This document shows, one piece after another, positions 54,540 through 63,900 of a stretch of 64,000 bases of DNA. The stretch spans positions 272,634 through 336,633 of the forward strand of contig QXPY01000005.1 of the NCBI GenBank assembly GCA_003583745.1, written 5' to 3'. Positions within the stretch are counted from its first letter, which is position 1, and every line of letters begins with the position of its first letter. The notes beneath the pieces were generated by a model. It was given only the letters and a program-made list of their open reading frames with translations. It had not been told where the DNA came from and made no database searches. The stretch comes from Rhodocyclales bacterium GT-UBC (lineage in GTDB: Bacteria > Pseudomonadota > Gammaproteobacteria > Burkholderiales > Rhodocyclaceae). Both the position numbers and the translations under genes were made by a program.

Positions 54540-57263
54540 TCAGTGCAGCGCCAATTTTTCATGACTGTGATTCGCAACCATGCGCTTGATGTCCGGCACG
54601 CACGAGCCGCAGAAAGTACCGCACTTGAGCTTTTCCTGCAGCAAGGGAAGATCAGCACCGGCCACCAGTGCTTCGTGAATTTGTACATCACTGACATCGG
54701 CACACTTGCAGACGATCTTGCGCGGCGCAATGCTCACCGGCGGTTTGCTGGTTGGCGCCAGGGCAAAACGGATCAAGGAGGGATCGAGTTCGTCCTCCGC
54801 CATCGCTTGCTTCAACCAGGCTTGCGCCAATGTTTCGCCAGCCAGGCGTACCGCCAGCAAACGACCATCGCGGGCAACGGCCTTCTTGGCGACACGGCGA
54901 GTCAAATCGGCATAAACGATGGCCCCTTCGTCAGATGCCATGTCGAAAAAGCGATCGAGACGAGCCAGTTCGGACTGGGCAATCGGTTCTGCCGTGGCCG
55001 CCCTGAATACGACGAGCGGCGACTTGCGGCCATAGAGGTTGACCGTGGCGAATGGAAACTCGGAGAGCAGCACCCGAGCCGCTTGCAATAATTCGAGCGC
55101 CGCGGCCTGGTTGGCGCAACGACGCAAGATGGCCAGGGGATAGGGCAAGTCGAGCTTGTCGACTTGAATGGCGGCATGCTTGAGTTCCGGCTGCTGCGAA
55201 TAGGGATCGATCACGTCGCAAGTCAGTGCGTTGGCTCCGGCCGAATTCATGAACTGGCTCCCCCAGTGCATGGGCATCCAGGCTCGACCGCGCTTGAGCC
55301 CCTCGCCTTCGATGACGCGAACTTGGGCACTACCTCGCTCATTACTCAAACGCACCACATCGCCGCTGCTCAGATTGCGATGACGCATGTCGCAAGGATG
55401 CATGCTGAGCAAGGGTTCATCCTCAAGATTAAACAGGCGCGGCACATTGCCAGTTCGGCTCATACCATGCCACTGATCCCGCATCCGCCCGGAAAGCAAG
55501 CTGATCGGCCGCGCCGCCGATAACGTATCGGCTGTCGCCAGATGTTCCACCGGGATGAAGCGCGCTTTGCCATCTGTCGTCGGATACAGCCCGTCCTCGT
55601 ACAAGCGAGCCTTGCCGCCGCTAGCCCCTTCCGGGTAAGGCCACTGCTGCGGACCATCCCGCTCGAGCAAGGTATAGCTCAAGCCAGTGATGTCCAGATC
55701 CCGCCCACGCGTGCTTTCCCGATGTTCGTTGAAGATTGCTTCGGCATCAGTATAGGGAAAGAGCTCGGCGGCCATGGGATGCCCGAGCTTCCTACCGAGA
55801 GCAAGCGCGAAGTCGACGACGATTTGCCAGTCATGACGCGCCTCGCCGAGTGGCGCAACGGCCGGCAGGACGCGGCTGATGCGCCGCTCTGAATTGGTCA
55901 CCGTACCCTGCTTCTCGCCCCAACCGGTTGCCGGCAGCAAGAGATCGGCGTAGGCGGCCGTATCCGTATTACCGTAGGTTTCCTGGAGCACGACATATTC
56001 CGCAGCGCGCAGGGCTTCGCGCACAAACTCGGCATTCGGCATCGAATGGGCCGGATTGGTGCAGGCTATCCAGACGGCCTTGATCTCCCCGCTCTTCAGG
56101 CTCTTGAACAAATTGATCGCCGATTTGCCCGGCGTCGCCGGCACGGATGGAAGTCCCCAAAACCGGGCAATCTCGGCACGGTGCTCAGGATTGGCCAAGT
56201 CGCGATGTGCCGACAACAGGTTGGACAAACCACCCACTTCGCGCCCGCCCATGGCGTTGGGTTGCCCGGTCAACGAAAATGGCCCGGCGCCCGGCCGACC
56301 GATCTGACCGGTGGCGAGATGCAGGTGAATCAGACCGGCGTTGTTATGTGTGCCATGCGCCGACTGGTTCAAACCCATGCAATAGAGCGACAACGCAGAC
56401 TCGGCTTGGCCAAACCAGCGCGCCGCCCGTACGATATCGGCGGCATCGATGCCGCAGGTCTCGGCGACGATCTCGGGGGTGTAATCAGCGACGATCTCCT
56501 TGAGCGCGGAAAAACCTGTTGTGTGGGCTTCCACGTACGCCATATCGACCATCCCTTCAGCAATCAGGACATTGAGCATGCCGTTGAAGAGTGCGACATC
56601 GGTCCCCGGCCTGATTCCAAGGTGCAGGTCGGCGATAGCGGCCGTTTCCGATCTGCGCGGGTCGACTACGATGATCTTGAGTGCCGGGTTGGCTGCCCGT
56701 GCATCCTCGATTCGCCGAAAGAGAATGGGATGTGCCAGCGCCGGATTGGCCCCTGCAATGAAAATCAGCTTGGCGTCGAGGATATCGTCGTAACTGCAGG
56801 GCGGCGCATCTGCGCCGAGTGTCTGCTTGTAGCCTGCAACCGCCGATGACATGCACAAACGCGAGTTGGTGTCGACATTGTTGGTCGCAATCAAGCCTTT
56901 GGCCAGTTTGTTGAAAACGTAGTAATCCTCGGTCATCAACTGGCCAGAAATATAGAAGGCCACGGAGTCCGGACCATGCTCCCGGATGATCTCGGCAAAA
57001 CGACCTGCTGCTTCTTCAAGCGCATCACTCCAGCCGATGCGGCGCGTGCCTCCCCCACGCTCATCGCGTTTTTCGGGGTAGCGCAAGCGCTGAGTCGTAT
57101 CGGCAGCAAGATGGAGGGTTGCTCCCTTGGTGCATAGGCGGCCCCGGTTGGCAGGATGATCGGGATCGCCCCGTACACCAACGATCGCGCCTTGCTCGGT
57201 TTCGATCAGCACACCACAGCCGACGCCGCAATAACAACAGGTGGATTTGACTTCGTTTTTCAT
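54540..57263 (-). CDS. nasC: Assimilatory nitrate reductase catalytic subunit with C-terminal BFD domain
   Basis: A 907-aa molybdenum enzyme. The N-terminal STCCYCGVGCGVLIE and GRLCTKG hold the [4Fe-4S] Cys ligands. The molybdopterin domains follow (SNLLSAHRDLANP, ATGWGEKQGTVTNSERRISR, and the dinucleotide-binding domain near 600-720: LLSGRMRDQWHGMSRTGNVPRLFN). The C-terminal part adds a linker and a BFD [2Fe-2S] domain (CKCADVSDVQIHEALVAGADLPLLQEKLKCGTFCGSCVPDI). Nitrate is reduced to nitrite for NirBD. No separate reductase subunit is seen. The ATG follows AAGGAAAATT and a sigma-54 promoter. Confidence 0.94.
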   Translation of the reverse strand: MKNEVKSTCCYCGVGCGVLIETEQGAIVGVRGDPDHPANRGRLCTKGATLHLAADTTQRLRYPEKRDERGGGTRRIGWSDALEEAAGRFAEIIREHGPDSVAFYISGQLMTEDYYVFNKLAKGLIATNNVDTNSRLCMSSAVAGYKQTLGADAPPCSYDDILDAKLIFIAGANPALAHPILFRRIEDARAANPALKIIVVDPRRSETAAIADLHLGIRPGTDVALFNGMLNVLIAEGMVDMAYVEAHTTGFSALKEIVADYTPEIVAETCGIDAADIVRAARWFGQAESALSLYCMGLNQSAHGTHNNAGLIHLHLATGQIGRPGAGPFSLTGQPNAMGGREVGGLSNLLSAHRDLANPEHRAEIARFWGLPSVPATPGKSAINLFKSLKSGEIKAVWIACTNPAHSMPNAEFVREALRAAEYVVLQETYGNTDTAAYADLLLPATGWGEKQGTVTNSERRISRVLPAVAPLGEARHDWQIVVDFALALGRKLGHPMAAELFPYTDAEAIFNEHRESTRGRDLDITGLSYTLLERDGPQQWPYPEGASGGKARLYEDGLYPTTDGKARFIPVEHLATADTLSAARPISLLSGRMRDQWHGMSRTGNVPRLFNLEDEPLLSMHPCDMRHRNLSSGDVVRLSNERGSAQVRVIEGEGLKRGRAWMPMHWGSQFMNSAGANALTCDVIDPYSQQPELKHAAIQVDKLDLPYPLAILRRCANQAAALELLQAARVLLSEFPFATVNLYGRKSPLVVFRAATAEPIAQSELARLDRFFDMASDEGAIVYADLTRRVAKKAVARDGRLLAVRLAGETLAQAWLKQAMAEDELDPSLIRFALAPTSKPPVSIAPRKIVCKCADVSDVQIHEALVAGADLPLLQEKLKCGTFCGSCVPDIKRMVANHSHEKLALH

Positions 57264-57287
57264 AATTTTCCTTCCGGCCTGCCAACC

Positions 57288-57303
57288 AGCAACACGCGTG
57301 CCA
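57288..57303 (-). promoter_or_regulatory. Sigma-54 promoter of nitrate reductase
   Basis: On the minus strand TGGCAC-GCGTG-TTGCT, an exact -24/-12 match. The start would be near 57277, so the leader is only about 14 nt and holds just the ribosome binding site, unlike the other three promoters here. Confidence 0.87.
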
Positions 57304-57327
57304 CCATTAATAATCAGTGACTTGCAT

Positions 57328-57366
57328 AAAAAAAAGGAGCTTCCCCAAAGGAAAGCTCCCTTTTTT
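57328..57366 (-). terminator. Intrinsic terminator after sspB
   Basis: GGGAGCTTTCC pairs with GGAAGCTCC with one bulge, followed on the minus strand by eight T. It ends the petABC-sspAB transcript just upstream of the nitrate reductase promoter. Confidence 0.9.
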
Positions 57367-57391
57367 GGTGCGCTCGGCGCCGACTCCGTCC

Positions 57392-57823
57392 CTATTTGAT
57401 GCGTTGCAACTTGGGACGCCCTCCTTCTGGGCGCGGCGGCTCGGGAGGGTCTTCCGGAGGAGGCGTTTCCGCAACGGGCACGTCCATCTCTGCCGGCTCG
57501 GCGGCAATATTGTCATCCGCCTCGAAAGCCATGCCGGCGCCATTTTCCCGCGCATATATGGCAGTCACCTGGCCGACCGGAACCGACAATTCGCGCGTGA
57601 CGCCACCAAAACGCGCCTGAAAATCGATGTAATCGTTACCGATCATCAACTTGTTGGTCGCATCCGGCCCCAGGTTCAGGACAATCTGTCCATCCCGCAC
57701 AAACTCGCGCGGCACCCGGGTACGTCCATCAACCGAAACGGCGATGTGCGGAGTAAATCCATTGTCGCAGCACCACTCCCAAATAGCGCGCAGCAAATAA
57801 GGCTTTGTGGAAGGCAGCTCCAT
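57392..57823 (-). CDS. sspB: ClpXP protease specificity-enhancing factor SspB
   Basis: A 143-aa protein. The N-terminal domain (STKPYLLRAIWEWCCDNGFTPHIAVSVD, ARFGGVTRELSVPVGQVTAIYARENGAGMAF) binds ssrA-tagged peptides; a Pro/Glu-rich flexible linker follows, and the end GGRPKLQRIK is the ClpX-binding tail. It delivers ssrA-tagged proteins to ClpXP. It lies 3 bp after sspA. Confidence 0.93.
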   Translation of the reverse strand: MELPSTKPYLLRAIWEWCCDNGFTPHIAVSVDGRTRVPREFVRDGQIVLNLGPDATNKLMIGNDYIDFQARFGGVTRELSVPVGQVTAIYARENGAGMAFEADDNIAAEPAEMDVPVAETPPPEDPPEPPRPEGGRPKLQRIK

Positions 57824-57826
57824 ACT

Positions 57827-58423
57827 TTACTTGCGCATGGCCTTTTCAGAAGGCGTCAGAGCATCGATAAAGCCTTGACGGCTAAAGATCCGCTCGGCGT
57901 ACTTCATCAGGGGGGCAGCAGCCTTGCCCAGATCGATACCATAGTGATCCAGACGCCAGAGCAGCGGAGCGATGGCGACATCGAGCATAGAGAAATCATC
58001 GCCCAGCATGAATTTCTGTTTGCTGAAAATCGGCACGATTTCCGTGAGACGAGCACGGATTTCCTGACGAGCCTTGTCGGCCGTCTTGCTGTTCTTTTCA
58101 ATCACTTCCATGAAAGAAAAGATTTCGCGTTCCATGCCGACCAGCAGTTGGCGGGCGCGGGCGCGCATGATCGGATCGGCAGGCATCAATTGCGGATGCG
58201 GAAAGCGCTCGTCGATGTATTCGTTGATGATGTTCGGCTCGAACAGGACGAGATCGCGCTCGACCAAAACCGGCACACGGTTGTGCGGGTTGATCGCGGC
58301 CATTTCTTCCGGCTTGTTGAACATGTCAACATCAATAACCTGGAAATCCATGCCCTTTTCGAACAGGACGATGCGGCAGCGATGGCTAAACGGGCAAGTA
58401 GTGCCAGAGTAGAGGTTCATCAT
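57827..58423 (-). CDS. sspA: Stringent starvation protein A (GST fold)
   Basis: A 198-aa glutathione-transferase-fold protein: MMNLYSGTTCPFSHRCRIVLFEKGMDFQVIDVD, then NRVPVLVERDLVLFEPNIINEYIDERFPHPQLMP. SspA binds RNA polymerase and alters promoter use in starvation. It lies 84 bp after petC; the order petABC-sspAB is usual in beta- and gammaproteobacteria. Confidence 0.93.
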   Translation of the reverse strand: MMNLYSGTTCPFSHRCRIVLFEKGMDFQVIDVDMFNKPEEMAAINPHNRVPVLVERDLVLFEPNIINEYIDERFPHPQLMPADPIMRARARQLLVGMEREIFSFMEVIEKNSKTADKARQEIRARLTEIVPIFSKQKFMLGDDFSMLDVAIAPLLWRLDHYGIDLGKAAAPLMKYAERIFSRQGFIDALTPSEKAMRK

Positions 58424-58507
58424 GTGTGGTAGCCCTCAAAATGAGATTCGGCACCGGGGGGTTGGCCGAAGCCAAACCCGCGATGCCGTTAGCTGATCCG
58501 TGAAGGA

Positions 58508-59227
58508 TCAGTGAATGTCTTTCCAGTATTCCTTCTTCAGCGCGTAGGACACGACAAAGAGCAGAGCCAGGAAAGCTAGAACGAAAACGCCCAGCGTACG
58601 ACGGAATTCCTGCTGGGGTTCGGCCATCCAGACCATGAAGCCGACCAGATCGGAAACCGCCTTGTCGAACTCGGCCGGAGCCATCGAACCCGGCACAGCG
58701 AGTTCCAGCTTGTGCGTTTCATGATTACGCACTTGCTCGCCTTGCAGACCGTAGAGAATGTGCGGCATGCCGACGTTCTCGAACACCACGTTGTTCCAGC
58801 CGGTCGGACGATTTACGTCACGGTAGAAAGAACGCAGGTAGGTGTAAAGCCAGTCGGCACCCGCGCCGGCATTACCGGCTTCGCCACGGGCACGGGCGAT
58901 GATGGTGAGATCCGGCGGTGCGGCACCGAACCACAGCTTCTGCTCGTCCGAACGGGCTGCGACGCGCATCAGTTCACCGATCTTGTCGGCGGTGAACATC
59001 AGGTTGTCCTTGACTTGCGTTTCGGTCAGCCCAAGATCCATCAGGTTCTTGTAGCGCATGTAGGACGCGCCATGACAGTTCAGACAGTAATTGACGAACA
59101 GCTTGGCACCGTTCTGCAAAGCCGCCTTGTCGCTTACCGAACCCGGCCACTTGTCCAGATGGACCGCCGCGCCGCTGGCAAAAGCCAGTACCGGGGCGAA
59201 GAGCAATGCGATCAGGAATTTTTTCAT
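58508..59227 (-). CDS. petC: Cytochrome c1 of the bc1 complex
   Basis: A 239-aa protein with a signal peptide (MKKFLIALLFAPVLAFASG), heme motif NYCLNCHGASYMRY (CxxCH), a Met-ligand region (ENVGMPHILYGLQGEQ), and a C-terminal anchor (LGVFVLAFLALLFVVSYALKKEYW). I prefer the ATG at 59227 (GAGG nine bases upstream); a GTG at 59242 overlaps the petB stop (GTGA). Confidence 0.94.
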   Translation of the reverse strand: MKKFLIALLFAPVLAFASGAAVHLDKWPGSVSDKAALQNGAKLFVNYCLNCHGASYMRYKNLMDLGLTETQVKDNLMFTADKIGELMRVAARSDEQKLWFGAAPPDLTIIARARGEAGNAGAGADWLYTYLRSFYRDVNRPTGWNNVVFENVGMPHILYGLQGEQVRNHETHKLELAVPGSMAPAEFDKAVSDLVGFMVWMAEPQQEFRRTLGVFVLAFLALLFVVSYALKKEYWKDIH

Positions 59228-59238
59228 TTTTTGCATCC

Positions 59239-60540
59239 TCACTTCATCGTCACGCGGTCAGGAACCGGCTTGAACTTGTCCATGCGGGACCACCACGGCA
59301 TGCCGAGGAAGAAACCGAAATAGAACACGGTGCAGATCTGGGAAACCAACTCGCCCATCGGGGACGGAGAAAGCGTACCGAGATAGCCCAGGATGAAGAA
59401 GCAGATCACGAAAATGGTCAGCATGACCTTGGTGATCGGACCACGATAGCGGATCGATTTCACCGGGCTGCGATCCAGCCAGGGCAAGGCGGCGAAAATG
59501 ACCACGGAGGCGCCCATACCGACCACACCCCAGAGCTTGGCGGGCAGACCGAAGAAGTTCCAGACCATGGCACGCAGGATGGAGTAGTACGGCGTGAAGT
59601 ACCAGACCGGCGCAATATGCGGCGGCGTCTTCAGCGGATCGGCCGGATAGAAGTTCGGCGTTTCCAGGAAATAACCGCCACCTTCGGGTGCGAAGAACAT
59701 GACCGCCGAGAAGACCATCAGGAACACCACGACGCCGACGATATCCTTGACGGTGTAGTAGGGATGGAAGGGAATGCCGTCAAGCGGAATACCATTTTCG
59801 TCCTTGTTGGCCTTGATTTCAACGCCATCCGGATTGTTCGAGCCGGTTTCGTGCAGCGCCAGAACGTGGGCAGCCACCAAACCGAGCAGAACGAGCGGGA
59901 AGGCAATGACGTGGAACGAGAAGAAGCGGTTCAGGGTTGCATCACCAACGACGAAGTCGCCACGGATGATGATCGACAGATCCGGACCAATGACCGGGAT
60001 GGCCGAGAACAGATTGACGATAACCTGAGCCCCCCAGAAGGACATCTGGCCCCACGGCAGCAGATAGCCGAAGAACGCTTCACCCATCAGCACCAGGAAG
60101 ATGCCAACGCCGAACAGCCAAGTCAGTTCACGCGGTTTACGGTAGGAACCGTAGAGCAGGCCACGGAACATGTGCAGATAAACCACGATGAAGAAGGCAG
60201 AAGCGCCGGTCGAGTGCATGTAGCGGATCAGCCAGCCCCCCGGGACATCACGCATGATGTATTCGACCGAGGCGAAAGCGATAGGCACGCCATTCGCATT
60301 GACTGCTGCGTCCGGCTTGTAGTGCATGACCAGGAAGATGCCGGTTACGATCTGGATGACCAAAACAAGCAGGGCCAGGGAGCCGAAGAAATACCAGAAA
60401 TTGAAATTCTTCGGTGCGTAATATTCAGACAGGTGGCCCTTCCACAAGGACGTCGCCGGGAAACGGGCATCAACCCACTCCAAAACGTTGCCCCCGATCG
60501 AACCATCCGACTTGTATTTTTCGAAATTGCCTGCAGCCAT
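59239..60540 (-). CDS. petB: Cytochrome b of the bc1 complex
   Basis: A 433-aa protein with about eight hydrophobic helices and paired heme His residues in WLIRYMHSTGASAFFIVVYLHMFRGLLYGS and FFSFHVIAFPLVLLGLVAAHVLALHETGSNN. The Qo-site PEW-type segment is APVWYFTPYYSILRAM. It oxidises quinol and passes electrons to PetA and PetC. It is 3 bp from petA. Confidence 0.95.
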   Translation of the reverse strand: MAAGNFEKYKSDGSIGGNVLEWVDARFPATSLWKGHLSEYYAPKNFNFWYFFGSLALLVLVIQIVTGIFLVMHYKPDAAVNANGVPIAFASVEYIMRDVPGGWLIRYMHSTGASAFFIVVYLHMFRGLLYGSYRKPRELTWLFGVGIFLVLMGEAFFGYLLPWGQMSFWGAQVIVNLFSAIPVIGPDLSIIIRGDFVVGDATLNRFFSFHVIAFPLVLLGLVAAHVLALHETGSNNPDGVEIKANKDENGIPLDGIPFHPYYTVKDIVGVVVFLMVFSAVMFFAPEGGGYFLETPNFYPADPLKTPPHIAPVWYFTPYYSILRAMVWNFFGLPAKLWGVVGMGASVVIFAALPWLDRSPVKSIRYRGPITKVMLTIFVICFFILGYLGTLSPSPMGELVSQICTVFYFGFFLGMPWWSRMDKFKPVPDRVTMK

Positions 60541-60543
60541 TTG

Positions 60544-61140
60544 TTACGCTCCCTTCTTGTCTTCACCGACCAGAATACGGGTATCCGACAGATACACGTG
60601 CGGCGGCACTTCCAGGTTGGTCGGTGCAGGCTTTGCCTTGAAGACGCGCCCGGCAAAGTCGAACGTTGAGCCGTGGCATGGGCACAGGAAGCCACCAAGC
60701 CATTCGCCACCCATGCCCTCTTCCGACCCTTTTTTGAACTTCTGCGAAGGCGAGCACCCCAGATGGGTACAAATACCGATCACCACCATGATTTCCGGTT
60801 TGATCGAGCGGGTATCGTTCTTTGCATAGGCAGGCTGTTGGTCCTTTTCGGACTTCGGATCAGCTACGGCATCAGCAAGCTTGGGCAAGGTATCCAACAT
60901 ATCCTTGGTGCGATTGATGATCCACACCGGTTTGCCACGCCACTCGACGGTCATCATCTGACCTGGCTCGAGCTTGCTGATATCGACTTCTACCGGTGCG
61001 CCTGCTGCCTTGGCACGCTCGGATGGAAGCAAGCTGGAGACGAACGGAACAAGTGCACCAACCGCACCAACTCCGCCCACGGCTGCAGTTGCGACGATCA
61101 AGCGCCGCCGCCCGCAGTCCATTTTTCCTTGTTTGCTCAT
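60544..61140 (-). CDS. petA: Rieske iron-sulfur protein of the bc1 complex
   Basis: A 198-aa protein: Tat-type N terminus (CGRRRLIVATAAVGGVGAVGALVPFV) that remains as anchor, and the Rieske ligands CTHLGCSP and LCPCHGSTFD. It is the first gene of petABC-sspAB. Confidence 0.95.
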   Translation of the reverse strand: MSKQGKMDCGRRRLIVATAAVGGVGAVGALVPFVSSLLPSERAKAAGAPVEVDISKLEPGQMMTVEWRGKPVWIINRTKDMLDTLPKLADAVADPKSEKDQQPAYAKNDTRSIKPEIMVVIGICTHLGCSPSQKFKKGSEEGMGGEWLGGFLCPCHGSTFDFAGRVFKAKPAPTNLEVPPHVYLSDTRILVGEDKKGA

Positions 61141-61187
61141 TACGCTGACCCCTAAAGGAATTGGATGGGATTAAAAATAAACGCTAA

Positions 61188-61193
61188 ATTATA
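61188..61193 (-). promoter_or_regulatory. Probable -10 box of petABC-sspAB
   Basis: TATAAT on the minus strand, 48 bp before the petA ATG. The -35 region is not clear. Confidence 0.45.
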
Positions 61194-61223
61194 CGACATT
61201 GGAACTGACGATAAAAGCTGCTG

Positions 61224-61823
61224 TCAGCTTGAACTGGTCTTGCGCTCTCGTAACGCCTGGGCAAGCGTACCGGCATCAACATATTCGAGCTCGCCGCCAA
61301 CTGGAACTCCGCGCGCAATGCGAGTCACCTTTATGCCTTTGGGACGTAGCATCGCGGTAAGATAATGCGCCGTCGCCTCCCCCTCGTTGGTGAAGTTCGT
61401 CGCCAGAATGACCTCTTCAACAACACCATCGAGCGCGCGCGCTACCAAATGCTCCAAACCCAACTCGCGCGGCCCCAGGCCATCCAAAGGCGATATTCTC
61501 CCCATCAGAACATAGTACAAACCCTGATAAGCCAGGGTTTGTTCCATCATGTTCATATCGACCGGCGTTTCGACGACACAGAGCAGAGAGGCATCGCGCT
61601 TAGGTGACGCGCAGCGCTCGCACAACGCCGTTTCGGAAAAAGTATTGCAACGCTGGCAATGCCTGATCGCCGCCAAGGCGTGTAGAAGCGCATCACCAAG
61701 CCGCTGCGCACCGGTACGGTCGCGCTGTAGCAGATGATAGGCCAAGCGCTGCGCCGACTTGGGTCCAATTCCCGGCAGACAGCGTAAGGCCTCGATGAGC
61801 GCCTCGAGTCCTGACGGCGTCAC
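61224..61823 (-). CDS. recR: Recombination protein RecR
   Basis: A 199-aa protein with an HhH motif ([21 protein letters not shown]), a zinc finger [16 protein letters not shown], and a Toprim domain ([26 protein letters not shown]). It loads RecA with RecF/RecO in gap repair. It starts one base after the ybaB stop; dnaX-ybaB-recR is a common bacterial order. Confidence 0.95.
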   Translation of the reverse strand: MTPSGLEALIEALRCLPGIGPKSAQRLAYHLLQRDRTGAQRLGDALLHALAAIRHCQRCNTFSETALCERCASPKRDASLLCVVETPVDMNMMEQTLAYQGLYYVLMGRISPLDGLGPRELGLEHLVARALDGVVEEVILATNFTNEGEATAHYLTAMLRPKGIKVTRIARGVPVGGELEYVDAGTLAQALRERKTSSS

Positions 61824-62153
61824 TTAGAACGGCAGCTTGAAGCCGGGAGGTAGGTTGAGACCAGCTGTAAAACCTGACATTTTTTCTTGACTCAATGCCT
61901 CACCACGACGCATTGCATCGTTAACCGCGGCAGCAATCAGATCTTCCAGCATTTCCTTATCGTCCATAACTGAAGGATCGATAGAAACACGGCGCACATC
62001 GTGCGCACAAGTCATTACGACTTTGACCATCCCCGCACCGGACTGCCCTTCGACTTCAACGAGCGCCAACTGCTCCTGGGCCTTTTTCATATTTTCCTGC
62101 ATTGCCTGGGCCTGCTTCATCAGGCCTGCCAAGCCACCTTTCATCATTTGCAT
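61824..62153 (-). CDS. ybaB: YbaB/EbfC nucleoid-associated protein
   Basis: A 109-aa protein: [47 protein letters not shown], then the C-terminal LPPGFKLPF. It forms tweezer-like dimers that bind DNA. The ATG follows GGAGAG and lies 8 bp after dnaX. Confidence 0.93.
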   Translation of the reverse strand: MQMMKGGLAGLMKQAQAMQENMKKAQEQLALVEVEGQSGAGMVKVVMTCAHDVRRVSIDPSVMDDKEMLEDLIAAAVNDAMRRGEALSQEKMSGFTAGLNLPPGFKLPF

Positions 62154-62161
62154 GCTCTCCG

Positions 62162-63775
62162 TTAGACGATCGGTTTGATCGATGATTCAACAAGTGATGC
62201 GTCCAGAGTTTCGATCGCATCACGCACAAAGGCGTCTTGCTCTATTGCTTGCTCCGCCGCAAGCTGACGTTCTCTTCTCTCGCGTCCAGCCGTCTCTGCA
62301 GGCGTATCTTCTTCGTTCTTTGCCAACTCAAAGCGCACATTCACCTGACGCCCGAGAAGCTCGACAATCGCCTGTTGCAAGCGATCTGGAGCAGGCTTCA
62401 TCTGTAGATGAGCATGTTCCGGTGCCAATCGAAGCAAACACTCTTCGTCAGTTAGACTGCGCAATTCGCAGTGTTGTGCAAGCGTCCTGGCCAAGCCACT
62501 CAATGAAAGCTGCGACACCATCTCATGCCAATCCCGATCGAGCGGTGCTTTGACCTTAGCAGAAACGGATTCAACTAAAGCTGCCGGGCTCGCCCGAGCC
62601 ACTGCAGAAGCGGCTTCGCTCTGCGCCGTCATGGCCACCGCCACTTTGACGGCCCGACTCTTGGCTTGTACCCCAGACACAACATCGGCGACCGAAGCCG
62701 GCCGGAAGGCATGCAAACGGAGCAACGTCATCACGAAACCCGAATACTCATCAGGAGCGGATTGCAACTCTTGACGACCGACATTGACGATCTGGTAGGC
62801 TAATTGGACAAACTCGCCCGAAATCGCATTCGCAAAACGCAACAGCCGATCCCGGTCCGGCTCGTCGTCGAGCGATGCGGGCACAAACTGGGCAATCTGG
62901 ATGCGCGTCAGCAGAGTGGCGAATTCCTGCAATGCCGCAGCAAACGAAAGACTGCGAACGCTAAGATCGGCAGCAACTCTCATTAACTCGCCTGCATCGC
63001 CACTTATCAAGGCATCGAGAATCGAGAACAGGTAATCGAGGTCGACCGTTCCCAACATGTTACGAACCTGTAATTCGTCGACTCTGCCAGCTCCGTGTGC
63101 GATAGCCTGATCAAGTAGCGACAAAGCATCACGCATACTCCCGGCAGCTGAACGCGCAACCAATGAAAGTGCGCCATGCTCATAAGGAACCGCTTCTGTT
63201 TCGAGAATATGCGAAAGGTGTCCCGAAATGGCAGGTGCCGCCATTTGTTTCAGATTGAACTGCAAACACCGTGAAAGCACAGTCACCGGTATTTTTTGCG
63301 GATCAGTAGTGGCCAGAATGAACTTGACGTGCTCGGGCGGTTCTTCGAGAGTTTTCAACATCGCGTTGAAAGCCGAATTGGAGAGCATGTGCACTTCGTC
63401 GATCACGTACACCTTGAAACGGCCACGCGTCGGCGCATAAATGGCATTTTCCAGCAACTGACGCATCTCATCGACACGCGTATTTGTCGCGGCATCAACT
63501 TCAAGTAAATCAACAAAACGCCCACTGTCGATTTCTTGGCAGGCCGAACAGACACCGCATGGTGTCGGCGTAATACCGCGCTCACAGTTAAGGGCCTTCG
63601 CCAATATGCGTGCCAGCGTCGTTTTTCCGACCCCGCGAGTGCCTGTAAAAAGATAAGCATGATGCAAGCGCTGCTCGGAAAGCGCGTGAGTCAACGCCCG
63701 GACCACGTGCTCCTGACCAACAAGCGTAGAAAAATTGCGCGGCCGCCACTTGCGCGCAAGAACTTGATAACTCAT
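62162..63775 (-). CDS. dnaX: DNA polymerase III subunit tau/gamma
   Basis: A 537-aa clamp-loader ATPase: Walker [23 protein letters not shown], four zinc Cys ([16 protein letters not shown]), Walker [27 protein letters not shown], sensor 1 [20 protein letters not shown]. The tau-specific C-terminal part is shorter than in E. coli. ATG 63775 ([15 protein letters not shown]) is the family start; a TTG lies five codons upstream. Confidence 0.95.
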   Translation of the reverse strand: MSYQVLARKWRPRNFSTLVGQEHVVRALTHALSEQRLHHAYLFTGTRGVGKTTLARILAKALNCERGITPTPCGVCSACQEIDSGRFVDLLEVDAATNTRVDEMRQLLENAIYAPTRGRFKVYVIDEVHMLSNSAFNAMLKTLEEPPEHVKFILATTDPQKIPVTVLSRCLQFNLKQMAAPAISGHLSHILETEAVPYEHGALSLVARSAAGSMRDALSLLDQAIAHGAGRVDELQVRNMLGTVDLDYLFSILDALISGDAGELMRVAADLSVRSLSFAAALQEFATLLTRIQIAQFVPASLDDEPDRDRLLRFANAISGEFVQLAYQIVNVGRQELQSAPDEYSGFVMTLLRLHAFRPASVADVVSGVQAKSRAVKVAVAMTAQSEAASAVARASPAALVESVSAKVKAPLDRDWHEMVSQLSLSGLARTLAQHCELRSLTDEECLLRLAPEHAHLQMKPAPDRLQQAIVELLGRQVNVRFELAKNEEDTPAETAGRERRERQLAAEQAIEQDAFVRDAIETLDASLVESSIKPIV

Positions 63776-63804
63776 GCGCCCCACACTCAACAGAAAATGA
63801 AAAT

Positions 63805-63900
63805 GGCGAGCCTAACCCCCGGCACTTGCAGTAAATGGCTGTGGCTGCTTCCTTCCGGACCTGACCAGGTTCACCACCCTGCAATGCGGGGAGACCCGCC
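63805..63900 (-). ncRNA. ffs: Signal recognition particle RNA (4.5S type)
   Basis: About 96 nt. The conserved core GGTCAGGTCCGGAAGGAAGC, the Ffh-binding domain with tetraloop, is on the minus strand at about 63845-63868. The 5' end GGCGGG pairs with CTCGCC at the 3' end, and CCCCGCATTGCAG pairs with CTGCAAGTGC-CGGGG, giving the long SRP helix. A -10-like TAAAAT (minus strand, 63908-63913) lies just upstream. It is upstream of dnaX on the same strand, a common place. Confidence 0.95.

Noticed and set aside
53586..55091. 501-codon open frame on the plus strand
   Set aside because: It crosses ybiB and the nitrate reductase gene in antisense; no ribosome site and no domain.
63285..63300. A6 run in dnaX as a programmed frameshift site
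   Set aside because: It lies in the ATPase domain, far upstream of where gamma-form frameshifting occurs, and has no A-AAA-AAG heptamer with a following stem.
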